Source of the DNA: Sphingomonas sp. HF-S4
Lineage (GTDB): Bacteria; Pseudomonadota; Alphaproteobacteria; Sphingomonadales; Sphingomonadaceae
Direction: 5' to 3'
DNA: 64,000 nt
NCBI RefSeq assembly: GCF_032911445.1
Contig: NZ_JAWJEJ010000001.1
Location: forward strand, 248,001-312,000
Within the stretch, counting starts at the first letter, position 1, and each line of letters starts with the position of its first letter. Both the position numbers and the translations under genes were made by a program. Shown here piece after piece: positions 52,401 to 57,166 of the stretch. The notes under the pieces were generated by a model, which worked only from the letters and a program-made list of their open reading frames with translations, was not told the origin of the DNA and made no database searches.

Positions 52401-55313
52401 TCGATCGCAACGACCAGCGGCACGCTGCTTAGCATCGCCAATACCGGCGCGACCACGACCACCGCCAATCTCGACTTCGCCAGCGCGAGCAACACGGGCG
52501 GTGCCAACGGCATCCTGGTCAATCGCACCAACGGCACGCTCGGCGGCACGGTGACCATCGCGGGCGGCGCGATCACCGCGACCACCCGCGGCGTCTCGCT
52601 CGCGGGCGACACGCTCACCTTCGGCTATGGCGGCACGGTGACGACGAGCGGCGGCGCGGCGCGCTCGGTCGAGGCGACCGGCCGTACCGGCGGCACTGCG
52701 ACGCTTTCGGGCAATGTCACCGACACCAGCCTGGGTATCAACATCGCCAACAATAGCGGCGGCACGCTTAGCTTCACCGGCCAGTCGGTCAGCCTGAGCA
52801 CCACCACCAACACCGCGCTGACGCTGGCCAACAATGGCGGCGCGACGGTCAGCTTCGCGTCGGCGGGGGGCGGCAACGGCTTCGACATCGTCACCACCTC
52901 GGGCGCCGGCCTCAGCGCCACCGGCGGCGGCACGCTGACGATCTCGGGCAGCGGCAACAGCATCCAGACCGCCACCGGCCAGATCCTCGACTTGACCGGC
53001 GTTAACACGGCCGCAGCGGGCATCACCTTCGGCAGCCTGCAGAGCACCGGCACGGTCACCGGCATTGCCGTCAACTTCAACAATTTCGACAGCGTCGGCG
53101 GCGGCGCGTTCAGTGGCGGCACTACCACTATCGCCGCGACCACCGGCGGCGACGGGATCTTCATCGGCAACGGCTCGAACGCCAATATCGGCTTCGGCGC
53201 GACCACGATCGGCACCACCGCGGGCACGATCGGCGGCGACGGGATCGAGGTCAACGGCTCGGGCAACGGCTCAGTCACCTTCGCGAGCGTCGACATCGAC
53301 GGCACTACCGCGCACGGCGTCAACGTCACCGGCGCCGCCGGGGCGACCGGCGCGGTCTCGATCAACGGCGGCACGATCGGCGCCACGGCGGGGCCTGCGG
53401 GCGATGGCGTCAATCTCACGAGCGGCGGCACCAACGTCACCATCGCGGCGGCGATCACCAAGACCAATGCCGGCAACATCGTCGAGGTGAGCAACCGTGC
53501 CGCCGGGACGGCCACCTTCTCGGGCAACCTGTCGGCGACCGGCGGCGTCGCCAACGGCATCCTGCTCAACAACAACAGCGGCGGTACGATCACCTTCTCG
53601 GGTGCGACCAAGACGCTCACCACCGGCGCCAACAACGCGATCCAGTTCGATAACACCGGCCCCGTCGGTGCAGCCGTCTCCTTCACCGGCGGCGGTCTCG
53701 CCGTCACCACGACCAGCGGGCGCGGCATTACCGCAACATCGACCACCGCGGGCGCAGGATCGCTGGCGATCACCGGCACCGGCAACAGCATCACTTCGGG
53801 CGCCGGCATCGCGCTCAACCTGGTCAACACCAACATCGTTGCCAGCGGAGTCAACTTCCAGTCGATCTCGGCGAACGGCGGCACGCGTGGCATCCTGCTC
53901 AACACCACCGGCGGCGCAGGCGGGCTGACGATCACCGGCACCGGCAGCACCGATGGTTCGGGCGGCACGATCCAGAACATCTCCCAGCGCGGCATCGAAC
54001 TGCTCAACACTGCGCTGGTCAACATCGCCAATCTCAATCTGACCAATGCCAGCACCACCGGCCAGGCGGCGGGATCCGACACCGACCTCACCACCGCCAA
54101 CGGGGCGATCTACCTGAGCGGTGTCGCCACCGCGGTGTTCAACAATGTCGACATTACCGGGACGATCGCCGACAATGGCATCACCGGGATCAACGTCAGC
54201 AACTTCCAGTTCAACAACGGCCTGATCGACAATGCCGGCGACGGCATCAACGAGAGCGGCATCGAGTTCATCAACCTCTCGGGCACGTCGTCGCTGACCA
54301 ACACCGAGATCCGCTTTTCGGAGACCAACAGCCTCGACATCCTCAACACCGACGTGAACCTCAACCTCACGCTCAACAACGTCATCTTTCGCGACACGCA
54401 GAGCAGCGCGACCAATGGCGAGGGCGGATTCCAGTTCCGCAGCTTCAGCAACGCCGCGGGCGCGCCGACGACCAACATCGACATCCTCGACAGCGACTTC
54501 TTGCGGCTGCGCACGCAGGCGATCCAGGTGATCGGCGAGGATGATTCGATCGTGAACATCGACATCACCAACAACGTGATCAACGTCGATACCGGGATCG
54601 GCACCGGCATAGACATCAACGGCAACGACAGCGCGACGGTCAATTTCAACATCATCGGCAACCCGACGATCCGCGCGAGCGGCGGCGCTGCCGTCAACAT
54701 CACCTCGTTCGGAACCGCCAACGTGATGGGGCGGATCAACAACAACTCCAACATCGCAACATTCAGCCAGTCGGGCACCAGCAATGCTTCGGGAAGCGGC
54801 GTCCGCTTGGTGGCGCAGGAGAATTCGCGCGTGATCGCCGAGGTCTCGGGCAACGCGATCAACATGGGCGCCTTCAACAACAGCGCCGCGGTCGATGTGA
54901 TCGCGCGCGAAGGCACCGCCCGGCTTGATCTGCGACTGCTCAACAACGTGATCGATTCGACCGACACGGCCACGCTCGCCGACATCAATTTCCAGAGCGG
55001 CTCGTCGTCGGGAAGCAATATCGAAACCAACCAGATCTATGCCTTTATCGCCAACAACAACCTCACATTGGGCGCCTCGCCGGTGGTGTTGCGCCTGCGC
55101 GTGTCCGAGCTCGACAATACCCACGATCCGCGGATCTTCCTCGAGGGCTTCGTTGAGGGTGGCGCGGGGCTGGATGACGACGCTGTCGCGACGTGGAACG
55201 CCAACGGAAACACGCCGGGCGCGAACACCGGCAATATCACGGTCAGCTTGTCGGGCACCGCTACCGCGCCCAGCGCGGGCAATGCGGTGGCGCCAAGCAA
55301 TCCTCTGCCCTGA
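37434..55313 (+). CDS. Giant repetitive surface protein with inverse-autotransporter-like barrel and beta-helix modules
   Basis: 5,959 residues in one uninterrupted frame. A signal peptide (LTGAVLVAAMPAWGQ) is followed by residues about 45-300 that resemble an inverse-autotransporter (intimin-type) barrel: ENIGVSTSLFAPIAQNDSGL, then FAIGVNAGADFYRSDIG and VFDVRINYRLPLSK. The rest, rich in Gly, Thr, Ala, Ser, Asn and Ile, is a chain of beta-helix-like turns in seven modules. These begin near residues 322, 977, 1530, 2220, 3109, 3594 and 4514, each opened by a segment like YFVAAGATGAGTMADPGSLS. Modules two to seven are preceded by an F-Y/F-GDG element (FRYGDGSN). I see no cysteine beyond the signal peptide. 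ATG 37434 or 37443 could start it (GGGGG upstream). Likely an outer-membrane-anchored exposed fibre or adhesin. There is no PEP-CTERM motif at the end, and no secretion partner gene adjoins it. Confidence 0.9.
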   Translation: MDSMRKSSKARLFSTCLTGAVLVAAMPAWGQTSEAPTWKPRAEVDAQVGENIGVSTSLFAPIAQNDSGLVYVDGRIGYDQRFDRNGSATVGARFRAGEDFAIGVNAGADFYRSDIGKRDQTAVSLGLEGFSSVFDVRINYRLPLSKIETIGYIDPAAAPSGTGALVLENNRLFERYSGFRLEAIPLEGFNVEAGVRLPVGSNASIRGSAAGFDYSDSRADDNYRGYRVGLEMDVEDKGSGARFTFGGTLEHTERYGTDARATVRLSVPFGGRASDRGAVPTGLDRQMGDRVRRDYVARSGSRYTDLTSSRFAIDARTGNPFGAFYYASGTGAAGSAGTLAAPTTLGDAVTRAGANGVVVALGSGGNINTTGVTLATNQYLVGGASAVDVRLINGSTVAYGVGGTNGVIVGTAAGTPAVALGQGSVVRDVTVRGAGVGIAANGVGGFALDRVIIENTGGAGLSLTNTLGSVALTGLTVRGGAGAGVLINGGSSISLANSTISGGAGAVDINDGGANVAVSLSNLTLSATGGNVLDIDGSGAGTVTVTSMSGITVRGGTGETGGVSVRSATFDANTTTTGIQTVNAGRMEVGTTAARVNGQGVFLTDVTGSLSFADLDIANSNATGLRVANPKANNFTLATLDGTIDTVGGTAADLDPLTIDLIFAGMRSVGATGPGVRLDTVQGGGTGGNALTIGTLTVSNSGAEALVILNSTGLVRVNGGTVTSSGGSAVRVGTAGVAGSGGSVNLVFGAAITDTAGAAPIVALFNTSGTISFTGPITGTGTGGIVLQDLLAGASVNFGAINLTDTIGDAVSLNNLAGAVRFNGLVTIANPTANGIVIGNVPGGVTFGDVDITGLGDFTGLDVRATQGTVLFNTLDISGTGVGTGIDVTGSTNSGNVIVLTGSVIQNVDIGVDLTNAAMTGQFRFGDGDGGTMNSRITANTPIVIAGMNTTQGSYNFADVMLQGDITNITGTGFTAYYAQVGATGSGTRDDPGSLAGAEASGAQYIVLLNDGVGAQDVFDATTAGGSFDLAAGQALISFLNQDFFAVGSASMPANLILTGVGPSGITNPYAGSGGAVLTTTLAGSATVNLATNSSIDGLVIRNAAGDVGVEGSGVGNVRILNSDISGAAGAIAISDGGAASSVQLTNLDLASTSGVTLALNGAGAGTLSVSASNVDIAATGTSAALSIADVESTGISFGSVTTGTSATGAVSIQNVSGGSVAIGSVAVAGTTTGEGISIEGASSAISIDSINVAGTAEDAVRLVDNSGAITIGTISAGASGVSGDGVQLTRNGAVSIGALVVNGANAGLAIEDSLGNVTIGDAAISGVGSGVIIDGVGTSSAVSIGDLSINGTSATGISLSRVEGGVTFTGTTDITGVGTSGIVLGAGSTGTIGFGDVNITGLAAGTTGVMARAASGTITFNTLDITGASTTGTRGIDLTGATFATNFITTESSSITGVGVGVDLSNAAITGSFRFGDGSSTDADGAASTIDAVVPIEIAGLNGGVGSYNFADVNLIGDTSRLVTSATTYFVAAGATGAGTMADPGSLSGAEASGAQIIVLLNNPAGGQDVLDAVDAGGSFDIAAGQSLLGFLNGDTLTLPGGGPANLIVFGLTPGQIVNPFTGSGAPILTNSGGGDGVVLASNTIVDGILIDVPVGIGIYASGAANVTIRNSVIGGGSGAIGLADGGLAASAALTNLQLTSGGNAVLSLDGTGAGTLAITALDDIRILGGNGETLGLSGRDVLFDADLTTAGIQALAGTLQIGTTAARIGGRGLYLDGAEGTTDLTLDIATDGGAGIYALGGAGGLQLGIAGGTIDVANAGGDYGLYLENLGSAVTLGALDYAGTGVAVWSQNVTGAGAGGLALDIARLTVADGAGAAIRMTGGASGSFSFGAASSIGTTTGAGAIWIDNSGASALNYAGGITYAGANAAVYVAGGHTGTIDIGGTIDATSGTGLVFDNADGVYSFTGTTAIDAGAAGIVVANGSAGTFTFGAGSSVVAAGGPALQVSDSSAAITYLGALTASGAGNGLDIVNHTGELDFTLATLDLSGGTTLGFDNADGIYRFGSFATTGGATIAIVNGSAGAFTFGDVELAGIGAGQTAVDLTGATGNVTFQTLDITGTGGTGIDLTGSTTAANIIVSESSNITGLDVGVDLTNAAITGNFRYGDGSNLDADGAASSISAVTPLVIAGLNGAVGTYDFADVVLTGDTSTLQTNKSMFWVQAGATGAGTRSDPGSLAAAEASGAQVIILLDTQIGAGQDVIDGASAGGGFDLNANQSLLGFLNGDTLSLGGGAPANLLLFGIAGGTVTNPYAGSGAALLTTSQAGATTVNLASGAVIDGVEIGNLDWRGVYGAGVVGATIRNSVIHGGVSAIQIVDGGASASIALSNLTLSSDTGDVLALLRTGAGQLTVTQLADITIAGGNSGAGLNSFEAIFDADLATAGIQAVTGTVTVGSAGSRVGGAGLVLEDATGALNLTTTIYNTDEVGLFALGGAGGFALTITGGSIDTGPVTTTGSALYLADLLADIQLASVTYAGPASGVTALNVTGVGTGGRALDIGTLTVASGANRGIFLDGTTSGNFSFGAGSSIVGTTAAGIELGNSGAGSLNYLGNITGVTAGALVSVTSGHIGTASFSGTLSATGGTGLQFDNADGTYTFSGTTTLNGGDAGIDIVGGSAGTFAFGTGTSVTSPSGTGINIANSTAGITYSGNLTYATAGQAAIAVVNHSGGTIAFQTGTINATNGTGLQFDNADGTYNFTGTTTLNGGDAGIDIVNGSGGTFAFGTGTSVTSPSGTGISVQNSTAGIAYSGNLTYATAGQFAIQVAGHSGGTITFQTGTINATNGSGAQFDNADGTYDFTGTTTLSGTAAGFDIVNGSSGTFGFGSGTTIDATVLGLGLSNSTANVTFAGTLNSSAGYAFAANADQSTLDISAATLNVTSLGLNFNNADGTYTFGSFALSNGASIIVANDSAGSLTFGDVDISGIGAGQTAVNLVGAVGDVTFNTLDITGTSTTNSRGINLFGNTGTGDIVVTNSSSITGVGTGVDLTNANRTGLFQYGDGESAIDVASTISAVTPIAISGLNGGAGTYNFADVNLVGDTSGLATSATVYYVLAGASGAGTLGDPGSLAGAETATADFIVLLNDPNGGQDVLDALGTNGNDTLVLDVNQALRSFRDSNTIALPGGAPSNIILTGVTTGSVTNPYAASALTATDRAPVLTTTGAANTVTLATGSSIDGVFVQSAGGFAAVYGSGAVGATVSNSTLSGTGTALRLLAGGASASATLTNLSLLASGINAAVELSGAGAGGLTLAGSGIDVTHSGSGALLLIDDVLIDGANLSFGAVTSTAPGSGVDLGGIVGFGDLSFGSITVAGSTGNGVALHNSGVIVNLGDVTVSGAAAAGIALNTNSGATTIGAIDIASSAVGITTSGLTSTLTVGDGTIDGATTAGIVIGAGSTVLLDFGNIDITALQAGARGVDARTMGGGSVYFETLDVTGASAVGTVGIDLSGNNGGGAFTVNESSAITGVDIGVDLSNASRTSNFRYGDGSNIDLDLAASSINAVTPIAITGLNGATGNYDFLDVTLTGDTSQLEADAFFVQAGATGVGSATNPGSLAAAQASGAAFIVLLDSQAGAGAFDTITGPFTLADGQTLLAFRNVDTFSVASGAPANVKLFNITTGTIDNPFAGSGAPLLTSANALGTVQLGGTSTIDGVVVSNTGTGAGIYANGTAGTATIRNSTISGGGAGIDIRSGAATRVVNLQNLALRNVGNNPGALLNLNGTGGTLTVTGMSNFAIDTSGGETAGLIFNTVTFDSNLAAAGIQAVNAGAFTIGTSGARVQGDGVSLTNVSGALTFTDIDIANNGGTGLLVANSKANNFLLTTLDGSVDTTNGTAVNLDPLVVNMTLASIDASGGAWGVLLDQVEGSFTVNGAVNVTGATTAGIAIQDNTAQASPLAANFNGAVTINNTTGAGLSLTNNTGATIAFAGGGTGIDVVTTSGAGLIASGGGTISFAGSGNSIQTATGQVLSLANVTAAAGGIAFGSLASTGTVAGATAINLNNLDGGGFSGGTVSIAGTSGATSDGIFIGGGSNSTISFGATTIAATGDEGVEINGAGNGAVTFSSVTIDDTAGNGVLIDGATGSVTISAGAIGGTNDPSGNGVFVNGGSGNVTIDAAITKTSGNVALAIANRAAGTLSFGGDIAASGTGLGVGIDTVTGGSVTVSGNLTLSGNQNLIQVRDSAAAITFSGASKSVTGTALQAINLTNNTGSTIAFTGGGLSVGGTTATALNASGGGTLAVTGSGNTINGPAALSLNGITVGAGGLNFASVTTSARASGIALTNVSSSGGGAITLGTVNLQGITSAAISIDGTLGAALNITDLDIGLNNTAAIGLDLNAATLAAGITAGDFDLTNAAAAGTTIGVDLRGTTGGQVVRLGDASAAGAFSTISGVATGVWLDSGTNAAFTYGDGESGTDGTSTLSATTAIDAAAAPAAGTYDFRDVTFGASPGLGFGVGRTLFVDSNGATGGGNGSGGDGANPMTLAAAELALAATDVILLINNGAAISVAGSNGNDTLALLANTQVRGFGQGPLALTLTVPSTILLSSGTINIADPTGNGAATLTTAAGGDVITLGASGNRISGFILDGAPGGALRGIVDNGGATGTLVNFMTIRNFNAVGGYGVEITPSTNSTIDSVSLTGNTNDIFLNAAGSTISNVTAIGATGTAITLNNATGTTTLTNVNISGAATGLSFTTPAGTINASNVDIAGAGTSALTVSGGTASFNFDAASSIVQAAGGLVVNFTGNHTTGTFAYAGLINASSGAGLQFNNADGTYNFTGTTTLNGGDAGIDIYNGATGTFAFGSGTSLTHNGAGNAFVLLSSANVTYDGTITDNNGVAVEVDGHDAGTATFNGAISSSIANASTVVSVINSNAGTIAFNGQMNIASTGTVVSLSGNDGSTITFNAGGTGLDITSTTGTGMLIAGGGTVNVLGSGNSIATTSGTLLSIANTGATTTTANLDFASASNTGGANGILVNRTNGTLGGTVTIAGGAITATTRGVSLAGDTLTFGYGGTVTTSGGAARSVEATGRTGGTATLSGNVTDTSLGINIANNSGGTLSFTGQSVSLSTTTNTALTLANNGGATVSFASAGGGNGFDIVTTSGAGLSATGGGTLTISGSGNSIQTATGQILDLTGVNTAAAGITFGSLQSTGTVTGIAVNFNNFDSVGGGAFSGGTTTIAATTGGDGIFIGNGSNANIGFGATTIGTTAGTIGGDGIEVNGSGNGSVTFASVDIDGTTAHGVNVTGAAGATGAVSINGGTIGATAGPAGDGVNLTSGGTNVTIAAAITKTNAGNIVEVSNRAAGTATFSGNLSATGGVANGILLNNNSGGTITFSGATKTLTTGANNAIQFDNTGPVGAAVSFTGGGLAVTTTSGRGITATSTTAGAGSLAITGTGNSITSGAGIALNLVNTNIVASGVNFQSISANGGTRGILLNTTGGAGGLTITGTGSTDGSGGTIQNISQRGIELLNTALVNIANLNLTNASTTGQAAGSDTDLTTANGAIYLSGVATAVFNNVDITGTIADNGITGINVSNFQFNNGLIDNAGDGINESGIEFINLSGTSSLTNTEIRFSETNSLDILNTDVNLNLTLNNVIFRDTQSSATNGEGGFQFRSFSNAAGAPTTNIDILDSDFLRLRTQAIQVIGEDDSIVNIDITNNVINVDTGIGTGIDINGNDSATVNFNIIGNPTIRASGGAAVNITSFGTANVMGRINNNSNIATFSQSGTSNASGSGVRLVAQENSRVIAEVSGNAINMGAFNNSAAVDVIAREGTARLDLRLLNNVIDSTDTATLADINFQSGSSSGSNIETNQIYAFIANNNLTLGASPVVLRLRVSELDNTHDPRIFLEGFVEGGAGLDDDAVATWNANGNTPGANTGNITVSLSGTATAPSAGNAVAPSNPLP
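45363..46262 (+). repeat. Three tandem 300-base units inside the giant gene
   Basis: Starting at 45363, 45663 and 45963, units of exactly 300 bases (100 codons) repeat, the first two nearly identical at DNA level. The protein motif is QFDNADGTYNFTGTTTLNGG with DAGIDIVNGS next. Further copies that have drifted lie near 43.3, 51.9 and elsewhere in the frame. The exact multiple of three keeps the frame open through gain or loss of units. Confidence 0.85.
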
Positions 55314-55329
55314 GGGGCGGGTCGGCGAT

Positions 55330-55367
55330 GCGAGGGCGGGAGCGACCCCCACCGCTCCTGCCCTCGC
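55330..55367 (+). terminator. Strong hairpin after the giant gene
   Basis: GCGAGGGCGGGAGCG (55330-55344) pairs with CGCTCCTGCCCTCGC (55353-55367), 15 pairs with a single G-U, over an eight-base loop. It starts 17 bases after the stop of the giant gene. There is no T-run, so it may terminate with a factor or protect the 3' end. Confidence 0.65.
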
Positions 55368-55510
55368 TGGCGGATTGATGTCAGGGATCGACGCGCATCG
55401 TCCTGCGAAAGGCACGAGCCCAGAGGCCCAAGCGATACCCTGCGTAACCTGGGACCGGCCTCGCTTACGCGCATACTGACCGGGGAAAGGGCGTGAGGCC
55501 GTGAGGCTTT

Positions 55511-55597
55511 CCCGTTCGCCCTGAGCTTGTCGAAGGGCCGTTCTTCTTTTGCCAGTTGGAAGAAGGGCAGGGCTTCGACAAGCTCAGCCCGAACGGG
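55511..55597. repeat. Intergenic inverted repeat (sphingomonad GAGCTTGTCGAAG type)
   Basis: Left arm CCCGTTCGCCCTGAGCTTGT, continuing CGAAGGGC, and right arm GGCTTCGACAAGCTCAGCCC, continuing GAACGGG, are near-complementary across an 87-base element. Arms of this type (GAGCTTGTCGAAG) are, to my knowledge, frequent in sphingomonad genomes. The 55.3-55.8 kb gap holds this repeat and the Fur-type promoter, and no gene. Confidence 0.75.
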
Positions 55598-55713
55598 AGT
55601 GGTTGGTGGTGCTTTCCCAGGCGCATATCGGACTGGCGAAGTCTCCACGTCGATGCGCCACGCTCTCCGGAGTGACCGCCCGTCATTGGGCGAGCGGCCG
55701 CCTCGCGGTTCGA

Positions 55714-55760
55714 TTGACAGCCGCAGCGGTGCAGCCTAGTTGGTAATGATAATCGCTCGC
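55714..55760 (+). promoter_or_regulatory. Promoter with overlapping Fur box, iron operon
   Basis: TTGACA (55714-55719), then 17 bases, then TAGTTG (55737-55742), form a candidate promoter. GGTAATGATAATCGCTCGC (55742-55760) matches 14 of 19 positions of the Fur consensus GATAATGATAATCATTATC, with an unbroken TAATGATAATC core. It covers the predicted start of transcription, so iron-bound Fur would block it. Confidence 0.65.
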
Positions 55761-55776
55761 AACCGACTGCCGAACC

Positions 55777-56946
55777 CTGTCCAGCTCCAATATCCGAATC
55801 TGGTATCTGGTCCATAAATGGACCAGCCTGATCTGCACGGCATTCCTGCTGATGCTGTGCATCACCGGGCTGCCGCTGATCTTCCACGACGAAATCGACC
55901 GACTGAGCGGCGAGACGACGCAGTTCGGCATGCCAGGGGTCGGATCGTCGGGCACCACGCCGGGACTGCTGCCGCTCGATGAGATGATGGCCCGTGCGTT
56001 GGCCGCGCGGCCGGGCGAAGTGCCGCTGTTCATGGCGTTCGACAACGATCAGCCTTCGATGACGATCACCACCGGTCCCAAGCCCGACGCGCCGGGGTCG
56101 CAGATGACCATCCAACTGTTCGACCGCTCGACCGGCAAGGCGCTCGGCCAGGAAGCCGAGGGAGAGGGGGTGATGCACTTCCTGCTCCAGCTCCATACCG
56201 ACATGTTCCTGGGGCTGCCGGGAATGCTGTTCCTTGGCGCGATGGGCGTGCTGTTCACCGTCGCCTTGGTCTCGGGGGTGGTGCTCTATGCGCCGTTCAT
56301 GCGCAAGCTTGGCTTCGGCACGCTGCGGGTCTCGCGCAGCACGCGGCTCAAATGGCTCGACTATCATAACCTGCTCGGCATCGTCGCGCTCGCCTGGATG
56401 ACGGTGGTCGGCGTCACCGGGGTGATCAACACCCTCGAGGATCCGATCAACAAGCTGTGGCGCAGCCGCGAACTCGTCGCGATGACGCGCGAATATGCCG
56501 GCAAGGGTGCGCTGCCTCCCTCGCGCTACGGTTCGCTCGACAAGGCGATGGCGGAGGCGCGCAAGGCACTGCCCGGCAACAACCCGCAATTCATCGGCTT
56601 TCCCGGCGGGAAGTTCAGTTCGAGCCACCACTACGCCGTGTTCTTTCAGGGCGATACGCCGCTCACCGAGCGCCTGCTGACTCCCGCGCTGATCGATGCC
56701 GAGACCGGCGCCTTCACCGCGGCGCGCGCGATGCCGTGGTACAACAAGTCGCTCTCGCTCTCGCGGCCGCTGCACTTCGGCGATTATGGCGGGCTGCCGC
56801 TCAAGATCCTCTGGGCGATGCTCGACCTGTTCACGACCGTGATATTGGTAACCGGCCTCTACCTCTGGCTCGGCAAGCGCCGCGCCTCGCCCGCCGCGCA
56901 TGTCCGCGAAGTCGAGAGCGGCGGCGTCGTGGTCCCGGCCGAATGA
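55777..56946 (+). CDS. PepSY-domain membrane protein, start codon unclear
   Basis: About 390 residues if begun at CTG 55777, with four helices and PepSY-type repeats (MTIQLFDRSTGKALGQEAEG; GSLDKAMAEARKALPGNNPQ). Members are thought to pass electrons to ferric siderophores or otherwise aid iron uptake. The first ATG in frame (55852) falls inside the first conserved helix, after IRIWYLVHKWTSLICTAFLL, which matches the family start. Between the in-frame stop at 55750-55752 and that ATG there is no ATG, GTG or TTG. Fur control and coupling to the TonB receptor support the iron role. Confidence 0.85.
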   Translation: MSSSNIRIWYLVHKWTSLICTAFLLMLCITGLPLIFHDEIDRLSGETTQFGMPGVGSSGTTPGLLPLDEMMARALAARPGEVPLFMAFDNDQPSMTITTGPKPDAPGSQMTIQLFDRSTGKALGQEAEGEGVMHFLLQLHTDMFLGLPGMLFLGAMGVLFTVALVSGVVLYAPFMRKLGFGTLRVSRSTRLKWLDYHNLLGIVALAWMTVVGVTGVINTLEDPINKLWRSRELVAMTREYAGKGALPPSRYGSLDKAMAEARKALPGNNPQFIGFPGGKFSSSHHYAVFFQGDTPLTERLLTPALIDAETGAFTAARAMPWYNKSLSLSRPLHFGDYGGLPLKILWAMLDLFTTVILVTGLYLWLGKRRASPAAHVREVESGGVVVPAE

Positions 56947-57134
56947 CCCAGCGCATTTCGAAGCGGCAGGGGCTGGGCGCGATCTTCGCGATCCCGCTGG
57001 CGATCGCGGTGCTGAGCAGCGTCGCGTTGGTCGTCGCGCTCACCGGCGACGGCTGGCGCGATATGCTTTCGTGGATCGGGCTTGCCGTGCCCGTCCTTGC
57101 CGTCGGCTGGGCGATGCGCGCCCGCCGCGCCTGA
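56943..57134 (+). CDS. Small two-helix membrane protein in the iron operon
   Basis: 63 residues, ATG overlapping the PepSY stop by four bases. MTQRISKRQGLGAIFAIPLA opens the first helix; a second helix follows (DMLSWIGLAVPVLAVGW), ending RARRA. Proteins like this often follow PepSY genes in sphingomonads. The role is probably accessory to the reductase or receptor. Confidence 0.7.
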   Translation: MTQRISKRQGLGAIFAIPLAIAVLSSVALVVALTGDGWRDMLSWIGLAVPVLAVGWAMRARRA

Positions 57135-57166
57135 ACCTCCTGTAGCGTATCAAAGGAACCGATACC

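Noticed and set aside
55250..55313. A PEP-CTERM sorting signal at the end of the giant protein
   Set aside because: The C-terminus (GNAVAPSNPLP) has no PEP motif, hydrophobic helix or basic end, so it is not an exosortase substrate by sequence.
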